A stretch of DNA of 64,000 bases from Paraburkholderia tropica (lineage in GTDB: Bacteria > Pseudomonadota > Gammaproteobacteria > Burkholderiales > Burkholderiaceae). This document shows, in pieces, positions 34,020-43,052 of this stretch. Within the stretch, counting starts at the first letter, position 1; each line of letters opens with the position of its first letter. The position numbers and the translations under genes are program-made. Location of the stretch: the NCBI RefSeq assembly GCF_914484835.1, contig NZ_CAJZAR010000089.1:29175-93174 (forward strand), in the 5' to 3' direction. The notes under the pieces are model-generated. The model did no database searches. It was not told the origin of the DNA and saw only the letters and a program-made list of their open reading frames with translations.

Positions 34020-34418
34020 GTGAAGACGGACCTGTGGCCACGCATTCGAGGCAGGAAGTTGGCAGAGAAAACTCCAGGCAAACGGTTGGGCAAGCCAATC
34101 GCGTTTCGGCTCACCGAAGAGGATCGCGAGCGGTATCTCGCGAAGGTGGCTGACTCGGGGCTCACACAATCGGAATTCTTCCGGCAGGCCGTGCTGGAAA
34201 ACCGCACGCAGATCGTTGCGCGGCCCAGGCCGTCGATCGATCGCAAGCGGCTGCTGTTTATCGTGAGCAGGGCGGGCAACAACATCAACCAGCTGGCCCA
34301 CAGGGCGAACGCCGAGCACGTGAAAGGCAAGCTGTCGGAGGGGACCTACGAACGGCTGCTGGACGAGTTGCAGTTCATCTCGCGCTATCTGACGGCCACG
34401 ATCGGGAGCATCGAGTAA
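34020..34418 (+). CDS. MobC/TraJ-like relaxosome accessory protein (RHH)
   Basis: 132 residues from a GTG. IAFRLTEEDRERYLAKVADSGLTQSEFFRQAVL is a ribbon-helix-helix segment; RAGNNINQLAHRAN is the MobC-family motif. It would bind the 11-bp repeats and recruit the relaxase. Ends 2 bases before the relaxase start. The ribosome site is weak. Confidence 0.82.
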   Translation: MKTDLWPRIRGRKLAEKTPGKRLGKPIAFRLTEEDRERYLAKVADSGLTQSEFFRQAVLENRTQIVARPRPSIDRKRLLFIVSRAGNNINQLAHRANAEHVKGKLSEGTYERLLDELQFISRYLTATIGSIE

Positions 34419-34420
34419 GC

Positions 34421-37400
34421 ATGCTCATTCGGATCAAGGGCCACGTGGGCGGGGTCAAGGAATATCTCGAAACCGGCAAGAAGGCGGGGCGTGAGCTTGG
34501 GCGTGACGAGCTCGACGAACGGGTGATTCTCGCCGGGGATCTCGACCTGGCGAACCACATCATTGAGGCGATGGAGACAGATGGCGAGCGCTATCTGACC
34601 ATCACCATGTCGTTTCGCGAGGACGACGTCGACGAGCGCGTGCTTCGGGAGATCACCGCGGAATTCGAGCGGTTCATGTTTTCGGCCTTTCAACCTGGCG
34701 AATACTGCTACTACGCCGAGGCCCACTTGCCGCGCGTCAAGGCCTATGAGCACCGCAAAAGCGGAGAGCGGATAGTGCGCAAGCCGCACATTCACATCGT
34801 CGTGCCGAAGGAAAACCTGATGAGCGGCCAGAAGCTCGATCCGTTCGCGATGGTGAAGTACCAGACGCGCTATATCGATGCCTTTCAGGAGCACATCAAT
34901 CAGAAGTATGGCCTCGCCAGCCCGAAGGACCACCGACGTTCGGTCTTCACGGATGCATCGGAGATGATCGCGCGCTACAAGGGCGACATGTTCGGCGGCG
35001 GCAACCGGGAACTGAAGGCGAACATCCTGTCTGCGGTGCTCGAACGCGACATTTCGAAATACGACGACTTCTGCGCCATGCTTGAAGAGTTTGGCGAGCG
35101 CCGCACGCGCAACGCGGGGCGCGACAACGAATACGAGAACGTGAAGCCCGCCGACGCAGCGCGGGGCGTCAATCTGAGCGATCACCTTTTTTCGCGCGAC
35201 TTCATCGAGCTCGATGCGGACGCGAAGGCTGCGTTCCTGACTTCCAGATTTGAGGACGGCTATGTGGCGGCCGGCGCCGCGCGTGACACGCCTGAAGCAC
35301 TGGTTTCGACGCTTGCTGAGTGGCACGACAGCCGTGCGCGCGAGGTGAAATATTTCAACGGGGGCAATCTCAAGGCTTATCCCTTCTACCAGCAGGCGGA
35401 TGCGCGCGAGCGTCAGTCGCTTCTGGCCGAGCGCGAAGCGCGCTTCTACCAACGCTACAACGAGGACCACATACATGAGCGAATTGACCGAGAGCAGCCA
35501 CGATTTGACGACGGATTCGACGTCTACGGGCACGACCGCGTCGCCGAAAGCAGTGCGCCGGAGCCTTCCCCCGTTGGGGCCGGAGAACGTGAATATGGAG
35601 ACTGGCGAGATCGAGCAGAAATCTATCGTGAGTTCGACCCTGTCGAATTTGCCGCCGAGCGAGCGGCCGAATCCGCCAACGGTCTGCGAAGTGTGCCCGG
35701 CGTCCATGTGGATGCAATCGACCAGGGGCGATTTGATGAACTACTGTCGGATCATGAACCGCTACACCTGGCAGACTTCGGAGCCGACCAGTATGAAGGG
35801 ATGCGATGGCCTCGCGATCGCGACGGAGAAGGCAGAGCAATCGAGATCAAAGGCCCGAGCCTGACCGAAGCCGCTGAGATAGCGCGATGGGCCTATGGCG
35901 AGTTCGACCGGGCAGGCGCAGCCGCGCGTGCCGAGCTCATCGCCGCGAGCGGCAGGAAGTTCGAGATCGAGCAGTTTGGACTCAAGGGCGGCGGGGCGTT
36001 CGTGGACCCGTTCGCGTCCACCGCACAGGTCGGCACGCTTTCGACGATCGGGAAGCTTTCTGATATCGGGACGTTGCTCGATGTGGACGGTTATTCGGGC
36101 GCGGCGTGGGCGGGGCCGGCGCGCGAGACATCGAGGGGAGGTCAGACGGCCAATCTGGACCACCAGATCAGCATGTGGGCTTTCGGTGATGGGCTGGGCA
36201 ACACCGCGCGCCATCCATCGCACATCCGTGCCGCGCATGGCGCTCGCGCAGCGGGCGGGAGAACTGGTGCGTACCGCGATCGCGGCAGGTTCAATGCGCG
36301 CGCGCGCGAGACGACGGGCCGGGAAACCGACAGCGCTCTGGGCCAGTATGCGCGTGATCACGTTGAGCGGCACCACCGCACGCGCTCGACAGTCCTGAGT
36401 GAGTTTCAGGTGATCCGGCGTTCGCTGGACGCCAGTCGACTGCTGGCCGGGCTCGCGCGCAGCCACGGCCTGATCGCGAGCAAGTACGAGGTCACGAAGG
36501 GGCGCGACGGTAGTGACCGAATCCAGTGCGGCGTGCGCAATCTCAACGTGTCGGACTTTCTGACCAAGGAAATGCATCTGCCGTGGCCAGAAGCGGCCCG
36601 GATCCTGCGTGACACCTTCGCGCGGCAAGAGGGGCGCGAGCCCGTCCACGCCCCTGTGCGCGAGCCGGAGCAGTCGTTGTGGTCGGAGTTTCAGGGACAT
36701 CGTGACGCGGAAATTGCGCGCGAGCGTGCTGCGTGGGACGGACAGCGGGTAAGCGAGAAGACCCGTCGACAGGATGCGGTCGCCCAGTACAAGGCGACGC
36801 GCGCACGCATCGAAGCGAACGATGGCATGTCGCGCGAGGAGCGACGCGCGGCAATGTCGCTGGCCCGTATGGACAAGGTCGAGCGCGACAAGACGCTGCG
36901 AGGGGAGATCGAGCTTGAGCGCGCAACGTTGCGCAGGAGCTCGCGCCTGCCGTTCGGCGAGCACTACCGCGATTTCCTGCACGAGAGAGCGCAGGGCGGC
37001 GACCGCCGCGCGCTGAGAGAATTGCGGCGGCTGCGCCCGCTTGAGCCGGCGGCCGACGAGAGCCTGAGATTGCGCCCGCTGCGCGCTCATGAAGATAACG
37101 CCGTCATCTTCACCGGCGCGATGACCCATCGCGTCGATCGCGACGGCGTTGTGACGTATCAGCTGCGTGGGGTCGACATCATTTCAGACGAGGGAAATTC
37201 GCTTCGGGTGTGGGACACCGGCGACGACGCGATCGAAAACGCCTTGAGGCTCGCGGTGCAGAAGTTCGGCACCGACATCAAACTCGACGGGCCGGGGCAT
37301 TTTCAGGTTGAGGCGGCGCGCGTGGCGGCAGAGCGCAGGATATTCGTCCGGTTCGAAGAGGCGCGCCTGAACGAACTTATGGACGAGCGCAGGTCCGAGC

Positions 37401-37588
37401 TAGATGCCGACGAGGCGGAGCGCCGACGGATCGAGCGCGAGCACGATGCGGCGGTACGTCAATTCGCTCGCTCCCTGCGTGATGGGCAAGCACGCACGCC
37501 GCAGGGTGACGTGGACCCGGATGCGTCTGGCGAGCGTGGGGTGCCTGGGAATACCGCTGCCGACCTCGATGACGGCGTGGATCGCTGA
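34421..37588 (+). CDS. HUH relaxase with LPD7 domain
   Basis: 1055 residues. N-terminal relaxase (about 1-260) with metal-binding His123 and His125 in RKPHIHIVVP, a candidate catalytic Tyr15 in VKEYLETG, and the conserved YITMS-like and FQEHINQKYGLASPKDHRR segments. The linker at about 350-480 is acidic and low in order, and is overprinted by another gene. About 640-720 contains a further domain (SRLLAGLARSHGLIASKYEVTKGRDGSDRIQCGVRNLNVSDFLTKE). About 885-985 looks like LPD7 (VDRDGVVTYQLRGVDIISDEGNSLRVWD, QKFGTDIKL). Nicks oriT and pilots the strand. MOB class not settled. Confidence 0.88.
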   Translation: MLIRIKGHVGGVKEYLETGKKAGRELGRDELDERVILAGDLDLANHIIEAMETDGERYLTITMSFREDDVDERVLREITAEFERFMFSAFQPGEYCYYAEAHLPRVKAYEHRKSGERIVRKPHIHIVVPKENLMSGQKLDPFAMVKYQTRYIDAFQEHINQKYGLASPKDHRRSVFTDASEMIARYKGDMFGGGNRELKANILSAVLERDISKYDDFCAMLEEFGERRTRNAGRDNEYENVKPADAARGVNLSDHLFSRDFIELDADAKAAFLTSRFEDGYVAAGAARDTPEALVSTLAEWHDSRAREVKYFNGGNLKAYPFYQQADARERQSLLAEREARFYQRYNEDHIHERIDREQPRFDDGFDVYGHDRVAESSAPEPSPVGAGEREYGDWRDRAEIYREFDPVEFAAERAAESANGLRSVPGVHVDAIDQGRFDELLSDHEPLHLADFGADQYEGMRWPRDRDGEGRAIEIKGPSLTEAAEIARWAYGEFDRAGAAARAELIAASGRKFEIEQFGLKGGGAFVDPFASTAQVGTLSTIGKLSDIGTLLDVDGYSGAAWAGPARETSRGGQTANLDHQISMWAFGDGLGNTARHPSHIRAAHGARAAGGRTGAYRDRGRFNARARETTGRETDSALGQYARDHVERHHRTRSTVLSEFQVIRRSLDASRLLAGLARSHGLIASKYEVTKGRDGSDRIQCGVRNLNVSDFLTKEMHLPWPEAARILRDTFARQEGREPVHAPVREPEQSLWSEFQGHRDAEIARERAAWDGQRVSEKTRRQDAVAQYKATRARIEANDGMSREERRAAMSLARMDKVERDKTLRGEIELERATLRRSSRLPFGEHYRDFLHERAQGGDRRALRELRRLRPLEPAADESLRLRPLRAHEDNAVIFTGAMTHRVDRDGVVTYQLRGVDIISDEGNSLRVWDTGDDAIENALRLAVQKFGTDIKLDGPGHFQVEAARVAAERRIFVRFEEARLNELMDERRSELDADEAERRRIEREHDAAVRQFARSLRDGQARTPQGDVDPDASGERGVPGNTAADLDDGVDR
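35475..35864 (+). CDS. Gene embedded out of frame in the relaxase gene, Cys-motif protein
   Basis: 129 residues, ATG at 35475 with GAGGA 9 bases upstream, wholly inside the relaxase gene in another frame. Residues 65-112 hold PNPPTVCEVCPASMW, then MNYCRIMNRYTW and KGCDG: Cys71, Cys74, Cys91 and Cys110 form a likely metal or Fe-S site. The motif density and the fact that the relaxase frame is poorly ordered here argue that this frame is coding. RSF1010 mobB inside mobA is a known parallel in layout, not in sequence. Confidence 0.65.
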   Translation: MSELTESSHDLTTDSTSTGTTASPKAVRRSLPPLGPENVNMETGEIEQKSIVSSTLSNLPPSERPNPPTVCEVCPASMWMQSTRGDLMNYCRIMNRYTWQTSEPTSMKGCDGLAIATEKAEQSRSKARA

Positions 37589-37826
37589 AATGGCGCGGTT
37601 GGGTGTCAACGCTTCACGTTCTGCGATAGCGGAGCGCCGCGTGGCGAAGAATACGCAACTAACCGCCCATCCTTGACTGCACGTCGGAATCTGTACCCCC
37701 AGAGGCGTGGCGAGCGGTGCAGACTAACAGTTGTATGTTGAATTGCTGACCGTTAGTCGCGTTTATATCTATCCTGCGGCGTTTGCAGTTCGCGAAGTTA
37801 GAATCCAAGCCTCTCGTATCCGATCA

Positions 37827-38162
37827 ATGTCAATTCCCCCGGTTATGTCTGAACTGAAGCAATTGCGCGCTGATCTCGGTCGTCTGAACGAACTGCTGGC
37901 CGACGCTCGCGCCCGCGAAATCACCGCGGCGCTGGCCAGATTCAAGGAAGATGTGGCGCTTCTCGGGATTACCGAACAGGAAGTGCGCAGGGCGCTAGGC
38001 TACGATCGACCAGCCGCGCTTCCGGCGAAATACTACGATCCGGCAAGCGGCAAAAAATGGTCGGGGAAGGGCGCGCGTCCCAAGTGGCTCGTGGGCAAGC
38101 GTCTTGAAGACTATGCGATCGACGCACCCCAGCCACGGCGCTGGTGGCCAGGAGAGGAGTGA
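37827..38162 (+). CDS. H-NS-family nucleoid protein 1
   Basis: 111 residues. N-terminal coiled-coil oligomer part (SELKQLRADLGRLNELLADARAREI), C-terminal DNA-binding motif AKYYDPASGKKWSGKGARPKWLVG. Silences AT-rich foreign DNA; plasmid copies often act as stealth proteins. Start at 37827 or 37845; no clear ribosome site. Confidence 0.85.
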   Translation: MSIPPVMSELKQLRADLGRLNELLADARAREITAALARFKEDVALLGITEQEVRRALGYDRPAALPAKYYDPASGKKWSGKGARPKWLVGKRLEDYAIDAPQPRRWWPGEE

Positions 38163-38296
38163 CAGAAGTCACCATAAAACCGGATGAAGACAAACTGATT
38201 CAGATCGCGCCTGGACGCTCTGCGTCAAGCGCCTTAATTTTCGTTTTGTGGAGCTCGTCGGGTACGCCACGCGATCTCGCGCGACGCAAAAAATGA

Positions 38297-38321
38297 AAGG
38301 CCTCCCCTTAGGGGAGGCCTT
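38297..38321. terminator. Perfect hairpin after the H-NS-like gene
   Basis: AAGGCCTCCCC-TTA-GGGGAGGCCTT with only a short T stretch. The rest of the gap 38163-38627 shows no gene; a possible TTGACA-type promoter lies near 38581. Confidence 0.7.
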
Positions 38322-38627
38322 GATAACTATGCAGTACCCGAACCTAGCGTACTTGCAGTACGCTTACGATACTCGGCGCCGATTTGTCGCAGGTGACCCG
38401 GGCTTATTTAAAATGCAACGCCGTTCGCGACAGTTTGCGCGAAACAGCGCCTGCGCTGCAAGCCACCAAAGCCCTCGTGGACACGTTCGAGTCGTCGAGC
38501 CGGCCGGGACGTCTCGGAAAGTAAAACGGCGCGGGGGATACCGTACGCAACTCGATGAGCCCGCGCCCCGTTGATGGCCGCTTGACAGTAAGATATCGAC
38601 GTCTTTGTCACGCCCATCAACTCACTT

Positions 38628-39575
38628 ATGTCCCGCAGAGCGACCCACAATTTTCTTCCCGGATTCTGGCGTTGCCGCCATTGCAGCACCAACAACCCTA
38701 TCAAAGCCGACATCACCTATTACGCTCTGATGGGCGTACAAGTGGGGTGCAATATTTGCGAGAAGCGGGCGGACTGGTTTGAGATCACGAAGCAGCAGAT
38801 ATCAGAAAATTTCATGGCGTCTGCTGCCTTTGCGTGCATCGGCGCCAACACCACGACTTTTTCGTTCGAGCTTCAGAGATCCGAGGCGGTGACCCTGCGA
38901 TGGTCAGACTACGGCATTCCGGATAGTGCGCGAATCTTCCACATTAATTTCACGCCACATGGTGGAGAAGGTGTGCTCTACCCGACAGAGCGTCAGGGAA
39001 ATTCGTGGACTCCACATCGCAACTGGGAAGATAAGATAACTCTCTGCGCAAGACCAGTGGGAGTCAATCCGCCTGAGAGTCAATTGGTACATGCCGGTGT
39101 CGCGTGGATCGAAAAATCGGACACAGACACTGCATTTATGTCCCTCGTTACGGCGTTTGAGGCCTTTGCAGAACAAAAATATAAAGACGCCATTGTCCCC
39201 GCTAATGTCGCAGTCGAGTCAATGGTTTCGCAATTTTTCAATGCGTATCTTCCCACGCACGGAATTAGGAAAAAAACCGCCGAAGAATTTTTGCAGAATG
39301 CCGCCACGTATAGCTACCAGCTCAACGTACTACTCCCCTTGACATGTTCACTCGCCGGATGGCCACACCTGCCGAGCGAGATTCGAGTACCGCTTGACCG
39401 CCTGCGTGGGCAAAGAAACAGCGTCGGACACAAGGGACAGCTAAAGACAGCACTTGACAGAGATGCTATGGCCGAACTGCTCACTGCTGCATTGTTTGGC
39501 TACCGCTACGTCCAGCTTCTCCAACTCGCCGTGGAAGGAAAGCTTCCATCGATGGACGAGCTCGAAGACGAGTGA
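38628..39575 (+). CDS. HEPN-type protein with N-terminal zinc ribbon
   Basis: 315 residues. Paired CRHC (16-19) and CNIC (41-44) form a zinc ribbon, followed by a beta-rich middle. The C-terminal helical part has Arg263-N-S-V-G-His268 in LRGQRNSVGHKG, the R-x4-H motif of HEPN ribonucleases. HEPN proteins act in phage defence and toxin systems. No partner antitoxin is next to it. Codon use and lower GC suggest separate origin. Confidence 0.6.
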   Translation: MSRRATHNFLPGFWRCRHCSTNNPIKADITYYALMGVQVGCNICEKRADWFEITKQQISENFMASAAFACIGANTTTFSFELQRSEAVTLRWSDYGIPDSARIFHINFTPHGGEGVLYPTERQGNSWTPHRNWEDKITLCARPVGVNPPESQLVHAGVAWIEKSDTDTAFMSLVTAFEAFAEQKYKDAIVPANVAVESMVSQFFNAYLPTHGIRKKTAEEFLQNAATYSYQLNVLLPLTCSLAGWPHLPSEIRVPLDRLRGQRNSVGHKGQLKTALDRDAMAELLTAALFGYRYVQLLQLAVEGKLPSMDELEDE

Positions 39576-39932
39576 GCTACGGCTCCGAACTTTGGGATCC
39601 ATACTTCAGTGCCGATCGGCGCGCTTCCGCGCGCGCCTCGCTGGTGGCGGCGTCGGAGCGGCAACCCTACCATCAACTCCGCGCGCATCGCAGGCGTCGC
39701 CGTCCGGAAGTCTCGCTCCATAAGTCTTGCCGCATTCAGAGGCAGTAATCTGCGCTCTGCCGATCCCCACGTCGGTGGTCAACTAAGTTTTTGGTGCGAA
39801 CGCCTCGTCAGTTAGCAACGCCTGTTGCGCGCATTGACCTTCGCACGCAAACCCGTCGGTCGACATGGCGGCCCCAAACATCTTTGTCTCTGTGATCGTC
39901 GGGTGCCCGCAGACCGACGATCTGATCGTTAC
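39576..39932. other. Gap with nothing recognised
   Basis: 357 bases. Open frames here lack ribosome sites and protein-like composition. Confidence 0.4.
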
Positions 39933-40268
39933 CTAACAATGCTTCTTACATTCCTCGGTTGCCGCCGCGGCCGCAGCATAGCAAGCCGCCGAAGCGATTC
40001 CGTCAGTGATTGTTGCGCACGCCGCCGCAGCTGATGCACCGGCAGCAGCACAACCGGCCTGGCAAATTCCCTTTCCTATGTCGCCCAGTATCGGCACATC
40101 GAGGTCGAAGGCGCGCACTTTGTCAGGTTTGTGCGGGACGGTAGAATCGCTGCTGATCGTATCACCAGCCCTTAGCGAGCCCGTGGCCAATAGGATGCCT
40201 TCAATCTTTCCTTTGTGAAATTCGTCGAGTTTGTCCCAGATTTCAGCTGGGACCTTGAGTTCGGCCAT
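39933..40268 (-). CDS. Cys-rich bacteriocin-like precursor
   Basis: 111 residues, ATG at 40268 with AAGGCG upstream. A hydrophilic leader of about 65 residues precedes an Ala/Cys-rich core (GICQAGCAAAGASAAAAC, then ACYAAAAAATEECKKHC) with six Cys. The layout recalls halocin-C8-like peptide precursors. Alternatively a small envelope protein. No maturation or export gene nearby except two small membrane proteins on the other strand. Confidence 0.5.
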   Translation of the reverse strand: MAELKVPAEIWDKLDEFHKGKIEGILLATGSLRAGDTISSDSTVPHKPDKVRAFDLDVPILGDIGKGICQAGCAAAGASAAAACATITDGIASAACYAAAAAATEECKKHC

Positions 40269-40583
40269 TTGAATGTCGCCTTGTTCGAAACAGCGGGCTC
40301 TCTAAAGGTAGCGAAATATCGCCTGCTCCCAATGACGTTTCCCGACGGGATGTGCGATAGCGCACATTCGCCACATGCAGAGCTATGTTTGTCAATAAAC
40401 AGCCGATCGCTCAAGATAGGTATGGATTCTCGAATATTTTGAAACATTAAATTACATTGACTGGTATCGATAAATATATTCCTGAAATTTTGGTTTGAAA
40501 ACGTGGACTGTCTGTTCCGAAACATTGCCTCACCTGTACATTTTGACTATTGTAAGAAATCGAAAACCTTTCGGGAGCGATGA
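40269..40583. promoter_or_regulatory. AT-rich divergent promoter region
   Basis: 315 bases, clearly lower GC than its surroundings, between the Cys-rich precursor gene and two membrane genes. Contains TTGACTGG and TATCGATAAATA near 40458-40480. No gene seen. Confidence 0.4.
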
Positions 40584-40838
40584 ATGGATACAGGAATAGC
40601 GCAGCCAGGTCGAAGCGATGCAGATCAGCCATCTCCAGAAACGAAACAGTTGCATTTGCTACGGCGCTTGCGCAACGGATTCGGCGCAGCGCTAGTTGGC
40701 GCATTGATAGCGAACTTGATAGTCAGGCATCTAACATTTTCTCCGCAATACTGGCCGACGGTGCAGACGTTATATTGGACCACAATCGCCCTCTCATTCT
40801 CCGTCGGGCTCCTGGTCCTTTACGAAAAGGACACTTAA
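40584..40838 (+). CDS. Small membrane protein
   Basis: 84 residues, GGGAGCG ribosome site. Two membrane helices (about 32-50 and 60-78). First gene of a pair with the 40839 gene, whose ATG touches this stop. Possible immunity partner of the divergent Cys-rich peptide; speculative. Confidence 0.6.
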   Translation: MDTGIAQPGRSDADQPSPETKQLHLLRRLRNGFGAALVGALIANLIVRHLTFSPQYWPTVQTLYWTTIALSFSVGLLVLYEKDT

Positions 40839-41219
40839 ATGGGCTTGCTTAGTGATGAACAGATGGCTGTGATCAATCGGATCGTGTTCCATCCTGATTT
40901 CGTCGATACTGTTTCGATTGCCGTCGCGATCGTATTCGTCATCATTTTCCACAAACGACGGAAACGTAACAGGCCATTGGAGTACGCCGGTTTCCCTTCT
41001 GTTACCACGGGTATCGACTTCTTAACCGGAGCCGGACTATTTCCGCTTATCGCTTTAGCGATGGCATTTTTCTCGGAACGTCTACTACATAATCTCGTGA
41101 AACACGACCACATAGTTTTTGTAATTGCAGGTATGTTCGCATTCTTCGCAATTATCGAAGTTGCGAAACGAGAGACCGGCCCATTGACGAAGGGGGCTGC
41201 GCAGGCGGTTCGTCAGTAA
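40839..41219 (+). CDS. Small membrane protein
   Basis: 126 residues, three hydrophobic stretches (about 20-38, 58-78, 90-108). Coupled to the preceding gene. Not recognised. Confidence 0.6.
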   Translation: MGLLSDEQMAVINRIVFHPDFVDTVSIAVAIVFVIIFHKRRKRNRPLEYAGFPSVTTGIDFLTGAGLFPLIALAMAFFSERLLHNLVKHDHIVFVIAGMFAFFAIIEVAKRETGPLTKGAAQAVRQ

Positions 41220-41314
41220 AACATGGTGGTACGAAGCTCAAGCGTCACGGTGGCCGAGACGCAGGCGCAGCGCGTGTCGACAGTGCGAATTTTTTCGGCT
41301 AGCCTGGAGTGGAG

Positions 41315-41629
41315 ATGGGCAAAAGGATCGCAATGTACTTTGGCTTGGCAAGCTTCCTGGCGGCCTGCGCAGCCCCCAAAGAACTGACCGCTACAGGCGG
41401 GAGCAAGGCCGACGGCACCGTAAAAATGTCATATGAGTATGGGGTGTTCGAGGTGCCTGAGGTAAATTCAGCACAAGGTACCGGAGCCGCCACACAACGA
41501 TGTGTGGCGTGGGGGTATAAGGAAGCCGAGCCATTTGGGGGTGCGACAAAAGTTTGTGTCGATTCGTCGGGCGGCAGCTGCAATCGCTGGAGAGTGACTG
41601 TGGAATATCAGTGTACCGGTGCTCAATAG
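41315..41629 (+). CDS. YecR-like lipoprotein
   Basis: 104 residues from the ATG at 41315. Lipobox LAAC after a short signal; mature part with GGSKADGTVKMSYEYGVFEVP, QRCVAWGYKEAEPFGG and VTVEYQC fits the YecR family of outer-membrane lipoproteins of unknown job. Confidence 0.8.
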   Translation: MGKRIAMYFGLASFLAACAAPKELTATGGSKADGTVKMSYEYGVFEVPEVNSAQGTGAATQRCVAWGYKEAEPFGGATKVCVDSSGGSCNRWRVTVEYQCTGAQ

Positions 41630-41769
41630 TCGCACGCGTGACGTGCCGACTTCTGGCTTAGGCGATTCACAGGGATCAAGGCAATATCGAAGCAGGGCGA
41701 CTGGCTAAGTCAGATGCCGGCGGACCACTACGCGGCGTGGGGGGCAGATGGCCTGCTCAACGGTGCTGC

Positions 41770-42027
41770 TCAGCGCGAACCCTTGTGTGGACACGCAGCG
41801 GCGGTTTTGGTTGGTGGTTCAAGCAGACGGTCGTCGAGTCCTGACGCGTTCCAACCACTCCCAGCCGGCAACCTCGTTCCGAAAGTTTTACCCGCCTCCG
41901 CGGCAAAGAAGACCGGTTCGCCGTCGCGGCCGCGACGAATCTGCCGGTTAATTTCCTCCACTCCAAACGCCGCGCGCAGCTGCTCAACCCACGCGGCGAC
42001 TTCTGGCATTTCGATCTTTTTGGTCAT
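41770..42027 (-). CDS. Unknown small protein
   Basis: 85 residues, MTKKIEMPEVAAWVEQLRAAFGVEEINRQIRRG, then EPVFFAAEAGKTFGTR. Resembles conserved small Burkholderia proteins with an FxAxExGxxxGTR pattern, but no function known. Weak ribosome site. Confidence 0.5.
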   Translation of the reverse strand: MTKKIEMPEVAAWVEQLRAAFGVEEINRQIRRGRDGEPVFFAAEAGKTFGTRLPAGSGWNASGLDDRLLEPPTKTAAACPHKGSR

Positions 42028-42067
42028 GAGGTATAGCGTCGCTCGAAGTCGCGTTCGATCGGCGTGC

Positions 42068-42775
42068 TTACTCGCTGATACCTTCGTTGGTGGTAACGCC
42101 ATACACTTGCTCGTAAATCGCCAATTCTTCCTTGTACTCCCTCATCGCGCTGCTTACATTCATCAATGCAATGTTGTATCGCCGGAGCACTCGCAGATCC
42201 TCTCCTGTGAACGCGCGCTCCAGTGCGCGAACCTCGTCGCCATAGCGTTTGAGCTCCGCGAGCGTCCGCACGGTATGGCCAGACGCGTATGCCGTGCCTA
42301 GCAGATTCTCCCTCAAATCGTGGAGTTCCGAGACCGGCAGCGGTTTGAATTCGCGAACGCGTTTGTGAAGCTCTGACCCAATCAGGAGCAAAACAATCAG
42401 CCCAATCACTGCGAAGACCGCGAATAGGAAACCAGGCAGGTTATCTGAAGCAACGTCGCGGAAATGAACAACGGCACTTGCCAACGCGAACCAGCTTACG
42501 ACCACAGACGCGAGCCAGCGCTTGAACTTTCTCGAACGTCCAAGTAATTCCGCGATCGGGGCTGCGTTTTGAAGATCCGGTCCGGCAGGAGGCGCAGGCC
42601 GAGGGAAAGGCATTGTCGTGGCATCTTTCTTTTCGGGTTTTTGCATTATTAGTAATCCTACATTTGTCATAATAAGTATTAGCGCATTTTTATCAGAGTC
42701 ACTTAGTCTGCTATACGCGGTCGCGAGCCCGTCGACGAAGGCGATTACAACGACGGGAACGCGAATATTCTTCAA
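42068..42775 (-). CDS. Unknown membrane protein
   Basis: 235 residues from a TTG next to the upstream stop, or shorter from ATG 42670. Two adjacent helices (about 88-106 and 113-132), then a soluble helical C-terminus (RVREFKPLPVSELHDLRENLLG). Follows the 42778 gene directly. Confidence 0.5.
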   Translation of the reverse strand: MKNIRVPVVVIAFVDGLATAYSRLSDSDKNALILIMTNVGLLIMQKPEKKDATTMPFPRPAPPAGPDLQNAAPIAELLGRSRKFKRWLASVVVSWFALASAVVHFRDVASDNLPGFLFAVFAVIGLIVLLLIGSELHKRVREFKPLPVSELHDLRENLLGTAYASGHTVRTLAELKRYGDEVRALERAFTGEDLRVLRRYNIALMNVSSAMREYKEELAIYEQVYGVTTNEGISE

Positions 42776-42777
42776 CC

Positions 42778-43047
42778 TCAGAACGGGATATATGGCTCAA
42801 TCCACGCGTCGTATTCAGTGGTCCCTTGCGCTAATACCTGCTGAGACGGAAGCTTCACGTAGTATCGATTCTCGTCTGAAGCCGCAGAACGGTAGGTGTG
42901 GGCGTTTAGGAGCAGCAACGATATTTTCATGTCGCGGTGAGACGCCATTATCTGGTGCTGTGGCGTAGTGCCCCCGCGGTAGATGACAAAGCGGCGCCGG
43001 CGCGGCGCTCTTTGCGAAATCGCAATCGTGATTTCAGTAGCGGTCAT
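42778..43047 (-). CDS. Unknown small protein beside an IS
   Basis: 89 residues, MTATEITIAISQRAP. Its start lies 5 bases from the IS5 element, so its native promoter was probably displaced. Confidence 0.45.
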   Translation of the reverse strand: MTATEITIAISQRAPRRRRFVIYRGGTTPQHQIMASHRDMKISLLLLNAHTYRSAASDENRYYVKLPSQQVLAQGTTEYDAWIEPYIPF

Positions 43048-43052
43048 GTCTA

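Noticed and set aside
37404..37676. Small plus-strand frame crossing the relaxase stop
   Set aside because: No ribosome site and poor composition; the last 35 codons alone could be coding but nothing supports it.
38408..38716. Minus-strand frame with an HTH-like stretch (LMGVTKTSISY)
   Set aside because: Overlaps the start of the HEPN gene, no ribosome site, low-quality remainder.
39576..39932. Search for integron attC or tRNA in the gap
   Set aside because: No cloverleaf and no attC core pair could be seen.
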